47,205 nt of DNA, taken from NCBI GenBank assembly GCA_035527715.1, contig DATKZY010000215.1, positions 1 through 47,205 of the forward strand, in the 5' to 3' direction. A program made the translations under genes and the position numbers. The notes under the pieces are model-generated. The model saw only the letters and a list, made by a program, of their open reading frames with translations. It did no database searches and was not told where the DNA came from. The DNA is from DSUN01 sp035527715 (lineage in GTDB: Bacteria > Planctomycetota > PUPC01 > DSUN01). This document shows, piece after piece, positions 1 through 7,957 of the stretch (positions within the stretch are counted from its first letter, which is position 1; the number at the start of each line of letters is the position of its first letter).

Positions 1-97
1 GCGGGGCCTCCGTGCCCCGCGCGGGGCAGAGACGCCCCGCCCACAGGATTGGCAATCAACAGGCGTTCCCCCTTCAACCGGGAATCGTGGCAAGCCA

Positions 98-381
98 TTT
101 AGAAACTATCTCAAGACCCACGAGGGCTGCGACGCCTGCGATTCTGGCCGCAGGCAAGCAGAGAGGAGGAGGTGATGCAACGGAGAGCATCATTGACGAC
201 GACCGACGCCGCCTGCGGTCAGAAGTCGCGGCGTCCCTTCGGGTTGCGGCGGCAGCGGGGCGTCTGCCACGTTGCGTCTCCTCGGCGATGCTCTCCGTTG
301 CATCGCCTGCGTCGCCGCGCCTTGCATCCGCCCCGCTGGCGCCGGCAACGCAGCCCTCGTGGGTTCTGAGATAGTTTCTTA
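98..381. repeat. Palindromic MITE-like element
   Basis: Imperfect terminal inverted repeats of about 29 bp (100-129 and 351-380; both read AGAAACTATCTC inward, then CCACGAGGGCTG) enclose about 280 bp. A second, perfect 18-bp inverted repeat lies inside (174-191 and 287-304, GATGCAACGGAGAGCATC). The stop codon of the neighbouring XRE-like gene (379-381) falls in the right end. No transposase is encoded, so a non-autonomous mobile element or structured RNA-like repeat is inferred. Positions 1-97 hold no gene, only a short GC palindrome at 15-26. Confidence 0.6.
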
Positions 382-1479
382 GTGCAGGCGGCTCTTGAGC
401 ACCTTGTCGTTCAGGGGGACAACGTCGGCCTGCTGGACCACGACGGTGCGGTCGCCGCGCTCGCTGGTGGCCTCGGTGAGGCGGAGACGGCAGAAGTAGA
501 CGCCGACGCGGCGGCGCCCGGCCGCGACCTCGTGCGACCACAGGGAGCCGGCGTGCTCGGTCAGCACCTTGCCCATCGCCTCCGTGCCGTATCCCGAGAA
601 GCCGAAGACGGCGACGACCAGGGCGTTGGTGCCCGGGTCGCGCACGGTGACGACGATCCCCGCGTCGGTCTCCGCCTCCGACCACCCGCAGAAGGCCCAG
701 CGGCCGGCCTTCTCGTCCTCGAGGTAGTAGATGCCGGGGGCGGTGTCGGCGCCGAGAGCGGGCGGGTTCTTGGGGCCGCCGAAGCAGCTTGCCACGGCCC
801 ATTTCGTCGGCCGGTAGGTGAGCCAGAAGGGCACGCGCGGGGTGCGCGGGGTCTCGAAGGGCTTGCACCCAAAGAGGTCGGCCACAACGAACTCCACGAG
901 GTAGTTCACGCGCATGCTGCCGACGAGGATCGCGGTCTCGCGGGCGGCGGGCGACATCATCTGCTCGTAGAGCACCTGAATGCGGGCGATGTCCGTCGCC
1001 AACGGCTTTTGCAGCAGGTCGCGCGCCGAGGCGGAGAAGCGGAAGGGCACGTAGATCAGCCGCACCTCGGGGCGCTCGCCCACGGTGTGCCCCGTGGCCG
1101 ACAGCTCGCGCACCAGTTGCGCCGCCACTTCGGCGTCGTGCGTCGAGATCCATCGCCCAGGACCCACCGGCTGGTCCACCTGCTCGTATTCGCCGACGTA
1201 GATGGCGACGTGCCCCGGCGCGGTCACCGCCTTCCACAGCTCGGCGGGGCGCCTCCCGAGGAGCACCTGCGGCAGGTCTTTCGCCGGCACCCCGTTGTCC
1301 TCGAGCCACTTCGCCACGGCCCCGATCGTCGCCAACGAAGGTCGCTGCAGCTTGTTCCAGTACATCTTGCGCACCGTGTGGCGATGCAGGTGGGCCTGCG
1401 CGGCGATCCTCTGGATGATCCCGTGCGAATCCAGCCCGTGCTGCACCAGGAGCTGTTTGAGACGGAACTCGATCTCCAT
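379..1479 (-). CDS. XRE-like helix-turn-helix regulator with unknown C-terminal sensor-like domain
   Basis: A 366-residue cytoplasmic protein. Residues 5-75 look like a Cro/XRE-type helix-turn-helix (H-R-H-T-V-R-K near 32-38, then P-S-L-A-T-I at 47-52), so DNA binding is likely. Residues 180-310 form a separate domain with an ILVG..VNYLVEF segment (184-197), D-A-G-I-V-V (272-277), a D-P pair (281-282) and F-G-F-S-G-Y-G-T-E (292-300). The same order of motifs occurs in the TIR-like protein at 7958-9127, suggesting a common ligand-sensing or enzymatic module. The ATG start lies 49 bp from a strong promoter. It is divergently transcribed from the 1695 gene and may regulate it; that is inference. 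Confidence 0.75.
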   Translation of the reverse strand: MEIEFRLKQLLVQHGLDSHGIIQRIAAQAHLHRHTVRKMYWNKLQRPSLATIGAVAKWLEDNGVPAKDLPQVLLGRRPAELWKAVTAPGHVAIYVGEYEQVDQPVGPGRWISTHDAEVAAQLVRELSATGHTVGERPEVRLIYVPFRFSASARDLLQKPLATDIARIQVLYEQMMSPAARETAILVGSMRVNYLVEFVVADLFGCKPFETPRTPRVPFWLTYRPTKWAVASCFGGPKNPPALGADTAPGIYYLEDEKAGRWAFCGWSEAETDAGIVVTVRDPGTNALVVAVFGFSGYGTEAMGKVLTEHAGSLWSHEVAAGRRRVGVYFCRLRLTEATSERGDRTVVVQQADVVPLNDKVLKSRLH

Positions 1480-1527
1480 CCACGACCCTTCTATCCAGCG
1501 CCCGGACGCCCCCGCCGAACCGCCGGC

Positions 1528-1556
1528 ATCCTACGTCGGACGCGGCGCGTTGTCAA
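1528..1556 (-). promoter_or_regulatory. Sigma70-type promoter of the XRE-like gene
   Basis: On the minus strand TTGACA (1551-1556) and TAGGAT (1528-1533) are separated by 17 bp and sit about 50 bp upstream of the ATG at 1479. Confidence 0.65.
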
Positions 1557-1578
1557 GACCTTTGCCGCCATTTGCGCG

Positions 1579-1607
1579 TTGACCTCGGAGGCCAATGCGG
1601 GTACGAT
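1579..1607 (+). promoter_or_regulatory. Sigma70-type promoter of the propeller/HEAT gene
   Basis: TTGACC (1579-1584) and TACGAT (1602-1607) are 17 bp apart, about 90 bp upstream of the ATG at 1695. It is back-to-back with the divergent promoter at 1528-1556, only 22 bp away, so one bound regulator could affect both. Confidence 0.55.
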
Positions 1608-1694
1608 GGGTATTGGGCCGGCGCAACAGGCGTGGGGCCGACGGGTTTCCGTCCCTGCCCCGCGGGATGATTCAGAAGGAGATCGGCACCCATC

Positions 1695-4600
1695 ATGAGG
1701 ATGAGACTCGTTCTTGGGGTGGCGTGTGGTGTGTCTGTGTGCGCAGCGGCGGCCGCGGGGCCGGCGGCGCTCGCCTTCGAGGGGGTGCACTGGATCTGGT
1801 CGTGGCCGGACCCCGGCCAGAACACGCCGGAGCCCTCGGCTGGCTTGTGCTACTTCCGCGCGGAGCTGTCGCTTCCGGCGGATGCGCAGGTGAAGTCCGC
1901 AGAGATCGCCATCGCGGTGGACAACCTGTTCGTGATCCTGGTGAACGGCCAATTCGTGGGCCAGCGCGACACGAATCCCGATGGCTGGCGCATCCCGAAC
2001 CGTTTCGACATCGCCGCCCTGCTCGTGCCGGGGCGAAACGTGATCGCGGTCGAGGCGGCGAACACGGCCCTCGGCCCCGCCGGCGTGCTTCTGGCACTGG
2101 CCGGACAACTGGCGGATGGGCAGCCCCTCTCGCTGGCGAGCGGCGAGAACTGGCTCGTCAGCGACAAGGAGGCGAAGAACTGGCAGCAGCCCGACTTCGA
2201 CGCCAAGGGGTGGCAGAAAGCCTACGTCGTCGCCGAGTACGGCGCGCGGCCGTGGGGCAAGTTCACCACCGACCTCGCGGCGACGCCTGTGGCCAAGCCC
2301 AAGCTCGGCAAGGCCCCGGCGCTGAACTGGCAGGCCGCCTCCGCCGGCCCGGTGGTCTCCGTGCGCCCCTCCGTCGAGGTCGTCCCCGCCGAGGACTACG
2401 CCTGGCCCGAGGGCGTCGCGTTCCTCGGCGACGACTGCACGCTCTACCGCCCCCGCCACGGCACGGGCACACGCTTCGACAGCCTCACCGTGACGATCTT
2501 CAACCCCCGCAAGTCCCGCGCCTTCCCCGAGCACGACCTGCCCGCGCCCATGAAGATGGGACGAAAGCTCTTCGCCCTCCGGCCGGCCAAGCCCGGCTCG
2601 AAGCCGACGCTGCTCCTCGACGCAGGCAAGGGCGCCATGGGCTCGCCGAGCGTGACGTTCGACGGCCGCTCGGTCCTCGTCTCGATGGTCACGGAGGGCG
2701 AGGGCTTCTTCCACATCTGGCGCGTGCCCGCCGATGGCGGGAAGCCGGTTCGCCTCACCGACGGCCCGTTCCACGACATTGACCCCGCCGAGCTGCCCGA
2801 CGGACGGATCGTCTTCACCTCCACCCGCATCGGCACCTTCGAGGAGTATCACAACCCGCCCTCGCGCGCGCTCTTCGTGATGAACCCCGACGGCAGCGGG
2901 GTCCGCCCCATCACCACGACCTTCATCTTCGACAACGAGCCCGAGGTACTGGCCGACGGGCGAATCCTCTTCATCCGCTCCGACAACTTCTTCGACCGCG
3001 GCAAGGTGGAGACCCTGCTGCATGCCGTCCACCCCGACGGCACGGGCGGCTACACGGAGTTCGGCCTGGACATCGGACCGGACTACGGCGGGCGGCTACG
3101 GGCCTTCAACTGCGGCAGCCCGGCTCCCATGCCCGACGGCCGCGTGGCCTATCTCACGGGCGGGGGCATCGCCGTCGGCCCCACGGGCGGCCTGCCCGTC
3201 GGCACGCGGCACTACGGCCTCGATGCCGGCGACGTGGCGGCCCTGCCCGACGGCCGCCTCCTGTGCACCCTGGCGCGCCGGGTCGAGGTGGAAGTGCCCG
3301 CCGGGAAGCAGAAGCGCAAGATCACCGACATCAGCCACGAGAAGATCGCGATCCTCGACCCCGACAGCCGCAAGGGTGGGGTGGTGATCCTGCACGACTC
3401 GCAGAGCGGCGCGCTCCACTCCCCCGTCTACCTCGGCCCCAGGCCACGGCCGCCCGTGCTCTCGGGCAAGGCGAAGCTCGGAAAGGCCGATGACCCGCTC
3501 GCCACGGGCGTGCTGTTCTGCCAGAACGCGCGGCTCACCAAGCAGACCACGGCCGGCTGGAGCCACGTCCGCGCCATCCGCGTCCTCGGCGGCAAGGGCC
3601 TCACCGTCCGCTCCTCCCACTCCTACATCGTCCACGCCGGCAGCGAGATCGTCGAGCTGGGCACGGTGCCGCTCCCGCCCGACGGCTCGTTCGCCATCGA
3701 GGTGCCGGCCGACATGGCCATCGCGTTCCAGGCGGTGGACGCCGAGGGCCGCTCGGAGCTGAACGAGATGTCGTGGATCTACGCGCGGCCGGGCGAGACG
3801 CGCGGCTGCATCGGTTGCCACGCCGAGCGGCGCCTCTCCCCGTCGCCCATGCTGCCAACGATGCAGGCCCTCCAGTCGCGCCCCCTGAAGCTCCTCGGCC
3901 AGGGGCAGCCCCACCGCTTCCGGGGCAACAACGCCGCCGTCACGGGCGAGATGGAGATGCAGTTCGACCGCTACCGTGAGGTGGCCGGCCTGAGCCGCCA
4001 CGCAGAGACCGCCGCCCCCCTGGCCACCGGCCCGCAGGAGGTGGCGGCGCTCGTCGAGCAGTTGAAGGGCACCGACGACGGGCTGAAGGTCTCGGCGGCG
4101 CAGCGCCTGTCGGTCTTCCGCGACCCCACCGCGGCGCCCGCGCTGGCTGAATGCCTCAAGGCCGAGAGCCGTGAGGCCCGCGTTGCCGCCGCCGTCGCCC
4201 TCGCCACCTGCGGCACCCGCGCCTCCATCCCGCCACTGCTTGACGCTCTCGGCGATGAGGACCCCCTCGTGGCCCAAGCCGCCGCCATCGCCATCGAGAA
4301 CCTCACGGGCCACGCCGAGCCGTTCAACGCCTTCGCCTCAGCGGTGGAGCGGGCGAAGCAGGCCCAGGCCTGGCGCGCCTGGCTCAAGGCCAACCCGTGG
4401 GACAAGATCGAGCAGGAGCTGGTCACTCGGCTCGACGACAAGGACCGCGACGCCGTGCGCCGCGCGGCGGTGGCCCTGGGGCACACTGGGAGCGACGCCG
4501 CCCGCGCCGCCCTGCGCGCCTACGTGACCCGCGAGCGCGAGAACAACCCGTACCCCGCATGGCGGAAGGGCCACAGCGGGGACGGGGCGAGATTCAACTC

Positions 4601-5735
4601 CCTCTCCCCCGCCAACCCGCGCACGCTCCAGGCCGCCACGCGCGCGCTCGGCACCCTGCGGGACAAGGAGGCCGTGCCCCTCCTGGCCGAGACACTCGCG
4701 CGCTTCGCCGACCCCGCCACGGGCAACCTCTTCCTCGCCGAGGCCTGCGTCGAGGCCCTGGGCCGCATTGGCACGCCCGAGGCGGAAGCCGCGCTCATCG
4801 AGGCATTCCCCAAGCTCAGGGACTACCCTCACCACTCGGGCTGGTATGGCGACCACGGGGCGCTCATCGCCTGCCACGCGGCGCCCATCCACTACTTCAT
4901 CATCGAGGCCCTCGACGCGATCGGCTCGACCAAGGCCGCCGCCATCGTGCCCCATCTCATCCGCTCGGTGCCCACGGACCCCGACCGCGCGCTGTTCCCC
5001 TACAATGATGACTACGAGGCCGTGACCGGCCGGGTCATCCGGCGCAACGGCGCCGGGGCCGCCGTCGTCGAGACCTGTCTCGCCACGCTCGGCGATTCCG
5101 AGGCCAAGCCTACCAAGGAGATCCAGCAGGCGTTCGGCACCCACGGCGCCTGGGCGGGCCGGCCCGACCCCGAGAACCGCGCCGCCCAAATCCTCTCCCT
5201 CGTCTGCCGCGACCGCAAGCACGAGCCGCGCATCCGCGCCGCCTTCGAGCGCTACCGCGCGAAGCCGGTGGACATCGTCCGCGAGTTCGACCACGGCATC
5301 CCGGTCGTCGGCAAGCTCCCGGCCCGGCACTGGGTCTGCTTCTTCCTCGCCCGCGCGCTCGGCAACCTGGCGGCGCCGGAATCGGCGGAGGCCCTGATCG
5401 CCGCCCTCGACCAGTCGCCGCCGGAGGGGGCCGACGGCCATCCCGACCCGCTGGGGCCGGGGGTCATGTTCCTCCACAGCGACCTCACGCCCTGCTGGCG
5501 CGCGGCGGCGGCCTGGGCCCTCGGCCGCATCGGCGACAAGCGCGCCGCGCCCGTGCTGCTGAAGGTGGCTGGGGACATGAAGAGCGCGCCCGACACCCGC
5601 CACGCTGCCGCCGAGGCACTGGAGCGCATCGGCGACCCCGCGAGCGTCGAGGCCATCCGCTCCCTTGCCTCCACCCACCCCGAGGTCTCGACCCGTAAGG
5701 CCCTCCTCCGCGCGGCAGCAGCCGCGGCCAAGTAG
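1695..5735 (+). CDS. Secreted propeller, CxxCH and HEAT-repeat protein (hydrazine-synthase-alpha-like middle region)
   Basis: 1346 residues. A signal peptide (about 1-27, ending A-A-L-A) is followed by a beta-sandwich-like domain (28-175), then a TolB/WD40-like propeller (about 280-620, with repeated D-G-R-I-V-F and D-G-R-I-L-F blades). A single heme-c-type motif C705-I-G-C708-H709 follows, and HEAT repeats run from about 780 to the end. The order propeller then CxxCH resembles the hydrazine synthase alpha-like domain found in many planctomycete proteins, but hydrazine synthesis is not implied. It probably acts in the periplasm as a scaffold or redox-linked protein. The ATG start has an AGGAGA-type ribosome site just upstream. 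Substrate unknown. Confidence 0.85.
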   Translation: MRMRLVLGVACGVSVCAAAAAGPAALAFEGVHWIWSWPDPGQNTPEPSAGLCYFRAELSLPADAQVKSAEIAIAVDNLFVILVNGQFVGQRDTNPDGWRIPNRFDIAALLVPGRNVIAVEAANTALGPAGVLLALAGQLADGQPLSLASGENWLVSDKEAKNWQQPDFDAKGWQKAYVVAEYGARPWGKFTTDLAATPVAKPKLGKAPALNWQAASAGPVVSVRPSVEVVPAEDYAWPEGVAFLGDDCTLYRPRHGTGTRFDSLTVTIFNPRKSRAFPEHDLPAPMKMGRKLFALRPAKPGSKPTLLLDAGKGAMGSPSVTFDGRSVLVSMVTEGEGFFHIWRVPADGGKPVRLTDGPFHDIDPAELPDGRIVFTSTRIGTFEEYHNPPSRALFVMNPDGSGVRPITTTFIFDNEPEVLADGRILFIRSDNFFDRGKVETLLHAVHPDGTGGYTEFGLDIGPDYGGRLRAFNCGSPAPMPDGRVAYLTGGGIAVGPTGGLPVGTRHYGLDAGDVAALPDGRLLCTLARRVEVEVPAGKQKRKITDISHEKIAILDPDSRKGGVVILHDSQSGALHSPVYLGPRPRPPVLSGKAKLGKADDPLATGVLFCQNARLTKQTTAGWSHVRAIRVLGGKGLTVRSSHSYIVHAGSEIVELGTVPLPPDGSFAIEVPADMAIAFQAVDAEGRSELNEMSWIYARPGETRGCIGCHAERRLSPSPMLPTMQALQSRPLKLLGQGQPHRFRGNNAAVTGEMEMQFDRYREVAGLSRHAETAAPLATGPQEVAALVEQLKGTDDGLKVSAAQRLSVFRDPTAAPALAECLKAESREARVAAAVALATCGTRASIPPLLDALGDEDPLVAQAAAIAIENLTGHAEPFNAFASAVERAKQAQAWRAWLKANPWDKIEQELVTRLDDKDRDAVRRAAVALGHTGSDAARAALRAYVTRERENNPYPAWRKGHSGDGARFNSLSPANPRTLQAATRALGTLRDKEAVPLLAETLARFADPATGNLFLAEACVEALGRIGTPEAEAALIEAFPKLRDYPHHSGWYGDHGALIACHAAPIHYFIIEALDAIGSTKAAAIVPHLIRSVPTDPDRALFPYNDDYEAVTGRVIRRNGAGAAVVETCLATLGDSEAKPTKEIQQAFGTHGAWAGRPDPENRAAQILSLVCRDRKHEPRIRAAFERYRAKPVDIVREFDHGIPVVGKLPARHWVCFFLARALGNLAAPESAEALIAALDQSPPEGADGHPDPLGPGVMFLHSDLTPCWRAAAAWALGRIGDKRAAPVLLKVAGDMKSAPDTRHAAAEALERIGDPASVEAIRSLASTHPEVSTRKALLRAAAAAAK

Positions 5736-5744
5736 GGGTAGCGA

Positions 5745-5792
5745 CGCCCAAGTAAGGCATGGGACAAAGTGGCCCTCTGTCCTACTTGGGCG
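5745..5792 (+). terminator. Terminator-like hairpin after the HEAT gene
   Basis: Perfect 10-bp arms CGCCCAAGTA (5745-5754) and TACTTGGGCG (5783-5792), with an inner GGACA/TGTCC pair, begin 9 bp after the stop codon. There is no U-run, so it may act as an mRNA 3' stabiliser instead. Confidence 0.5.
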
Positions 5793-5796
5793 TTGA

Positions 5797-6021
5797 GGGC
5801 GTGTTGCCCGAATCCAGGGGCTCACTAGTGGATCAATTCCTCCCCCCCTGGATTTGATCCACTAGTGGCCCCTTGGGCCACATCCATAACCAATGGGTGA
5901 TTCGACCCTTATGGCGCGACAGCAGCCGAGGCCCACTACAGGATCACCTCTTTTCCCTCTGGCATTGATCCACTAGTGTGGCTGGCCCAATGGCCTGCGC
6001 CGGCATTCGGGCAACACGCCC
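5797..6021. repeat. Nested palindromic element between convergent genes
   Basis: Perfect 17-bp inverted repeats (5797-5813 and 6005-6021, GGGCGTGTTGCCCGAAT) enclose 225 bp. Inside are three copies of a SpeI-site motif, CACTAGTGGATCAA: 5823-5836 direct, 5854-5867 inverted and 5965-5978 inverted. A central hairpin is at 5884-5914 (CCATAA...TTATGG). No ORF is credible here. It accounts for most of the 328-bp gap between the convergent genes ending at 5735 and 6064. Mobile or RNA-structural role is inference. Confidence 0.6.
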
Positions 6022-6063
6022 TTGAGCATTGAATATTGAGTATTGAGGATTCGATTGATCCTC

Positions 6064-7407
6064 CTACAGCACCTCGGTCTTGCCGGGCATGGCGATGGGG
6101 TAGCGGCCGTCGGCGTCGGGCTTCACGGGGGCGTCGGACTCCATGGTGAAGTTGTCGAGGCCGGGGGCGAGCTGTTTCTCGGAGGCGAGGGCCTTCTCCC
6201 AGGTGATGAGCTGCCCGCTCTCGGCGGCCATGCGGCCCAGGATGCCGGTCATCGCCGTGCGGGCGCACCGCTCGGTGTCGTTGTGCGGCGTGTCCTTGCG
6301 GATGGCCTCGAACAGGACGTTGTGCTCGGTCTGGTAGGAGTCGTTGCCGCCCTTGAACTCCCAGAGGACGCTCTCGCGGTTGAGGTGGTGGCCTTTGCAG
6401 ATGCGGGCGCGGCCCACGCCCTCGCCGAGGGTGGCGCAGCCGGTGCCGCCGTGGATGATGTCGGCGAAGAAGCCCCAGGTGTTGCTCTGGTGGCGGGCCT
6501 GGGCGATCATCCGCGTGCCGTCGGGGTAGGTGTACTCGACGATGTAGTGGTCGAAGAGCATGTCGGGCTGCGTGCGCACCTGGCGTCCGCCGTGGCCCTG
6601 GGCCGAGGCGGGCCAGGCATTCTTCGCCCAGCAGATCACATCGAGGTTGTGGATCATCCAGTCGAGCATGAAGCTGCCGTTGAGCCAGGTGAAGCAGGAG
6701 TAGTTGCGGATCTGGTGCATCAGGTCGCTCTCGCCCGCGGCCTTGGGCGCGAAGCCGACGGGGCCGTGCATGCGGTAGGCGTAGCCTGTGACCAGCTCGC
6801 CGATGATGCCGCTCTGGAGCTGCTTGATCGCCTCCTGGTTCGACTGCGAGTAGCGCTGGTTGAGTCCGCCCACGATCTTGAGGTTCTTCTTCGTCGCCTC
6901 CTCGCCGGCCTTGAGCACGCGGCGGATGCCTGGGGCGTCCACGGCGAACGACTTTTCCATGAAGACGTGGCAGCCCTTGGCCACGGCGTACTCGAGGTGG
7001 AGCGGGCGGAAGCCGGGCGGGGTGGTGAGGCACACGACGCCGCCGGGGGCGATGCAGTCAATCGCCTTCCTGTAGGCGTCGAAGCCGACGAACTGGCGCT
7101 CGGGCGGCACGTCCACCTTGTCCTTGAGGTTCTTCGAGAGGTGGCCGAGGCTGCCCTTCAGCCGGTTCTCGAACACGTCGGCCATGGCCACCAGCTTGGT
7201 CGGGCCTGGCGTGCGCATGGCCTGCGCGGCGGCGCCCGTGCCGCGGCCGCCGCAGCCGACGAGGGCGACCTTGATCGTCTCGTCGCCTGCCGCATAGGCG
7301 CCCACGGGCAGCGCGCCCGCCAGCGCCGCCCCCGCTCCCACACAGGTCGCCGTCTTCAGGAAGTCCCGCCGCGACGCCGGCCTCTCGCGCTTCTCCTGCT
7401 CGCCCAT
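6064..7407 (-). CDS. Tat-exported Gfo/Idh/MocA family oxidoreductase
   Basis: 447 residues from the ATG at 7407, chosen because AAAGGA lies 7 bp upstream; the longer GTG start at 7437 would be almost at the transcription start. A twin-arginine signal S-R-R-D-F-L-K is followed by an alanine-rich hydrophobic stretch. The Rossmann motif V-A-L-V-G-C-G-G-R-G-T-G marks the NAD(P)-binding domain. The usual E-K-P signature is M-E-K-S-F-A-V-D here. The C-terminal half fits the family's substrate-binding alpha/beta domain. Family members oxidise or epimerise sugars and cyclitols; exported copies are abundant in planctomycetes. Exact substrate unknown. Confidence 0.9.
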   Translation of the reverse strand: MGEQEKRERPASRRDFLKTATCVGAGAALAGALPVGAYAAGDETIKVALVGCGGRGTGAAAQAMRTPGPTKLVAMADVFENRLKGSLGHLSKNLKDKVDVPPERQFVGFDAYRKAIDCIAPGGVVCLTTPPGFRPLHLEYAVAKGCHVFMEKSFAVDAPGIRRVLKAGEEATKKNLKIVGGLNQRYSQSNQEAIKQLQSGIIGELVTGYAYRMHGPVGFAPKAAGESDLMHQIRNYSCFTWLNGSFMLDWMIHNLDVICWAKNAWPASAQGHGGRQVRTQPDMLFDHYIVEYTYPDGTRMIAQARHQSNTWGFFADIIHGGTGCATLGEGVGRARICKGHHLNRESVLWEFKGGNDSYQTEHNVLFEAIRKDTPHNDTERCARTAMTGILGRMAAESGQLITWEKALASEKQLAPGLDNFTMESDAPVKPDADGRYPIAMPGKTEVL

Positions 7408-7445
7408 GTCACAATCCTTTCGCGTTGCGCTCCCCACTGGCAGGC

Positions 7446-7474
7446 ACTCTACTGGGCGGGGCGGCCCGTGTCAA
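7446..7474 (-). promoter_or_regulatory. Sigma70-type promoter of the Gfo/Idh/MocA gene
   Basis: On the minus strand TTGACA (7469-7474) and TAGAGT (7446-7451) have a 17-bp spacer, giving a predicted start of transcription near 7439. Confidence 0.65.
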
Positions 7475-7568
7475 GGTCGCCTTTGCCCCGGTCCTGGGCC
7501 TCCCGACCTCGCCAGCCAATGTCCCTCAGAGCGCCCCACCCGCCCTTCGCCCATTCTCCCCATCCTGT

Positions 7569-7609
7569 CATTGTGGGTCACCTCTCCACCATCGAGTTGA
7601 CCCACAATG
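7569..7609. repeat. Perfect 12-bp stem hairpin
   Basis: CATTGTGGGTCA (7569-7580) is repeated inverted at 7598-7609. It lies in the 550-bp gene-free stretch 7408-7957, which otherwise holds only the promoter at 7446 and the hairpin at 7640. Confidence 0.5.
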
Positions 7610-7639
7610 GGCGAGGCCAGGGCAGGAGAAGGCACTTCC

Positions 7640-7696
7640 GCCTGAAGGCCGAACTACGAACCCGGCCGCAACCTGTTTGCAGTTCGGCCTGTAGGC
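7640..7696. repeat. Imperfect 16-bp stem hairpin
   Basis: Arms at 7640-7655 (GCCTGAAGGCCGAACT) and 7681-7696 pair with two mismatches. It is located 30 bp from the hairpin at 7569. Role unknown; no gene is visible to 7957. Confidence 0.45.
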
Positions 7697-7957
7697 GGCC
7701 TCCTCCCTCTTCCTCTTCCTCACGCTCCCGCTTCGACCCTCCCGCGGCGGGGGCCGCATCACCCCCTGCCTCCTGCCGTCTGCTGACTGCCGACTGTCCT
7801 CTGTCCTCTGCCTCCCGCCCCCGCTCCCTGAAATGTCGTCGCCAGTCGCAAGCCCTTGAGCCTCCTCGCCCTACGCCCTCATGGTGTGCCTGGCACCGCC
7901 CCCAGCCCCCCAGGTCTGACCCTAAGCCCTCGGTCGTCGCGCGCGAAGCCCCCCGAT

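Noticed and set aside
12..374. Plus-strand frame of 120 codons at the window start
   Set aside because: Lies inside the palindromic element and has no recognisable domain.
1491..3032. 513-codon minus-strand frame
   Set aside because: Shadow of the gene starting at 1695 and its promoter region; composition is not protein-like.
3096..4313. Long minus-strand open frame opposite the propeller/HEAT gene
   Set aside because: Arginine- and glycine-rich shadow caused by high GC on the strand opposite a clear gene; no motif or ribosome site.
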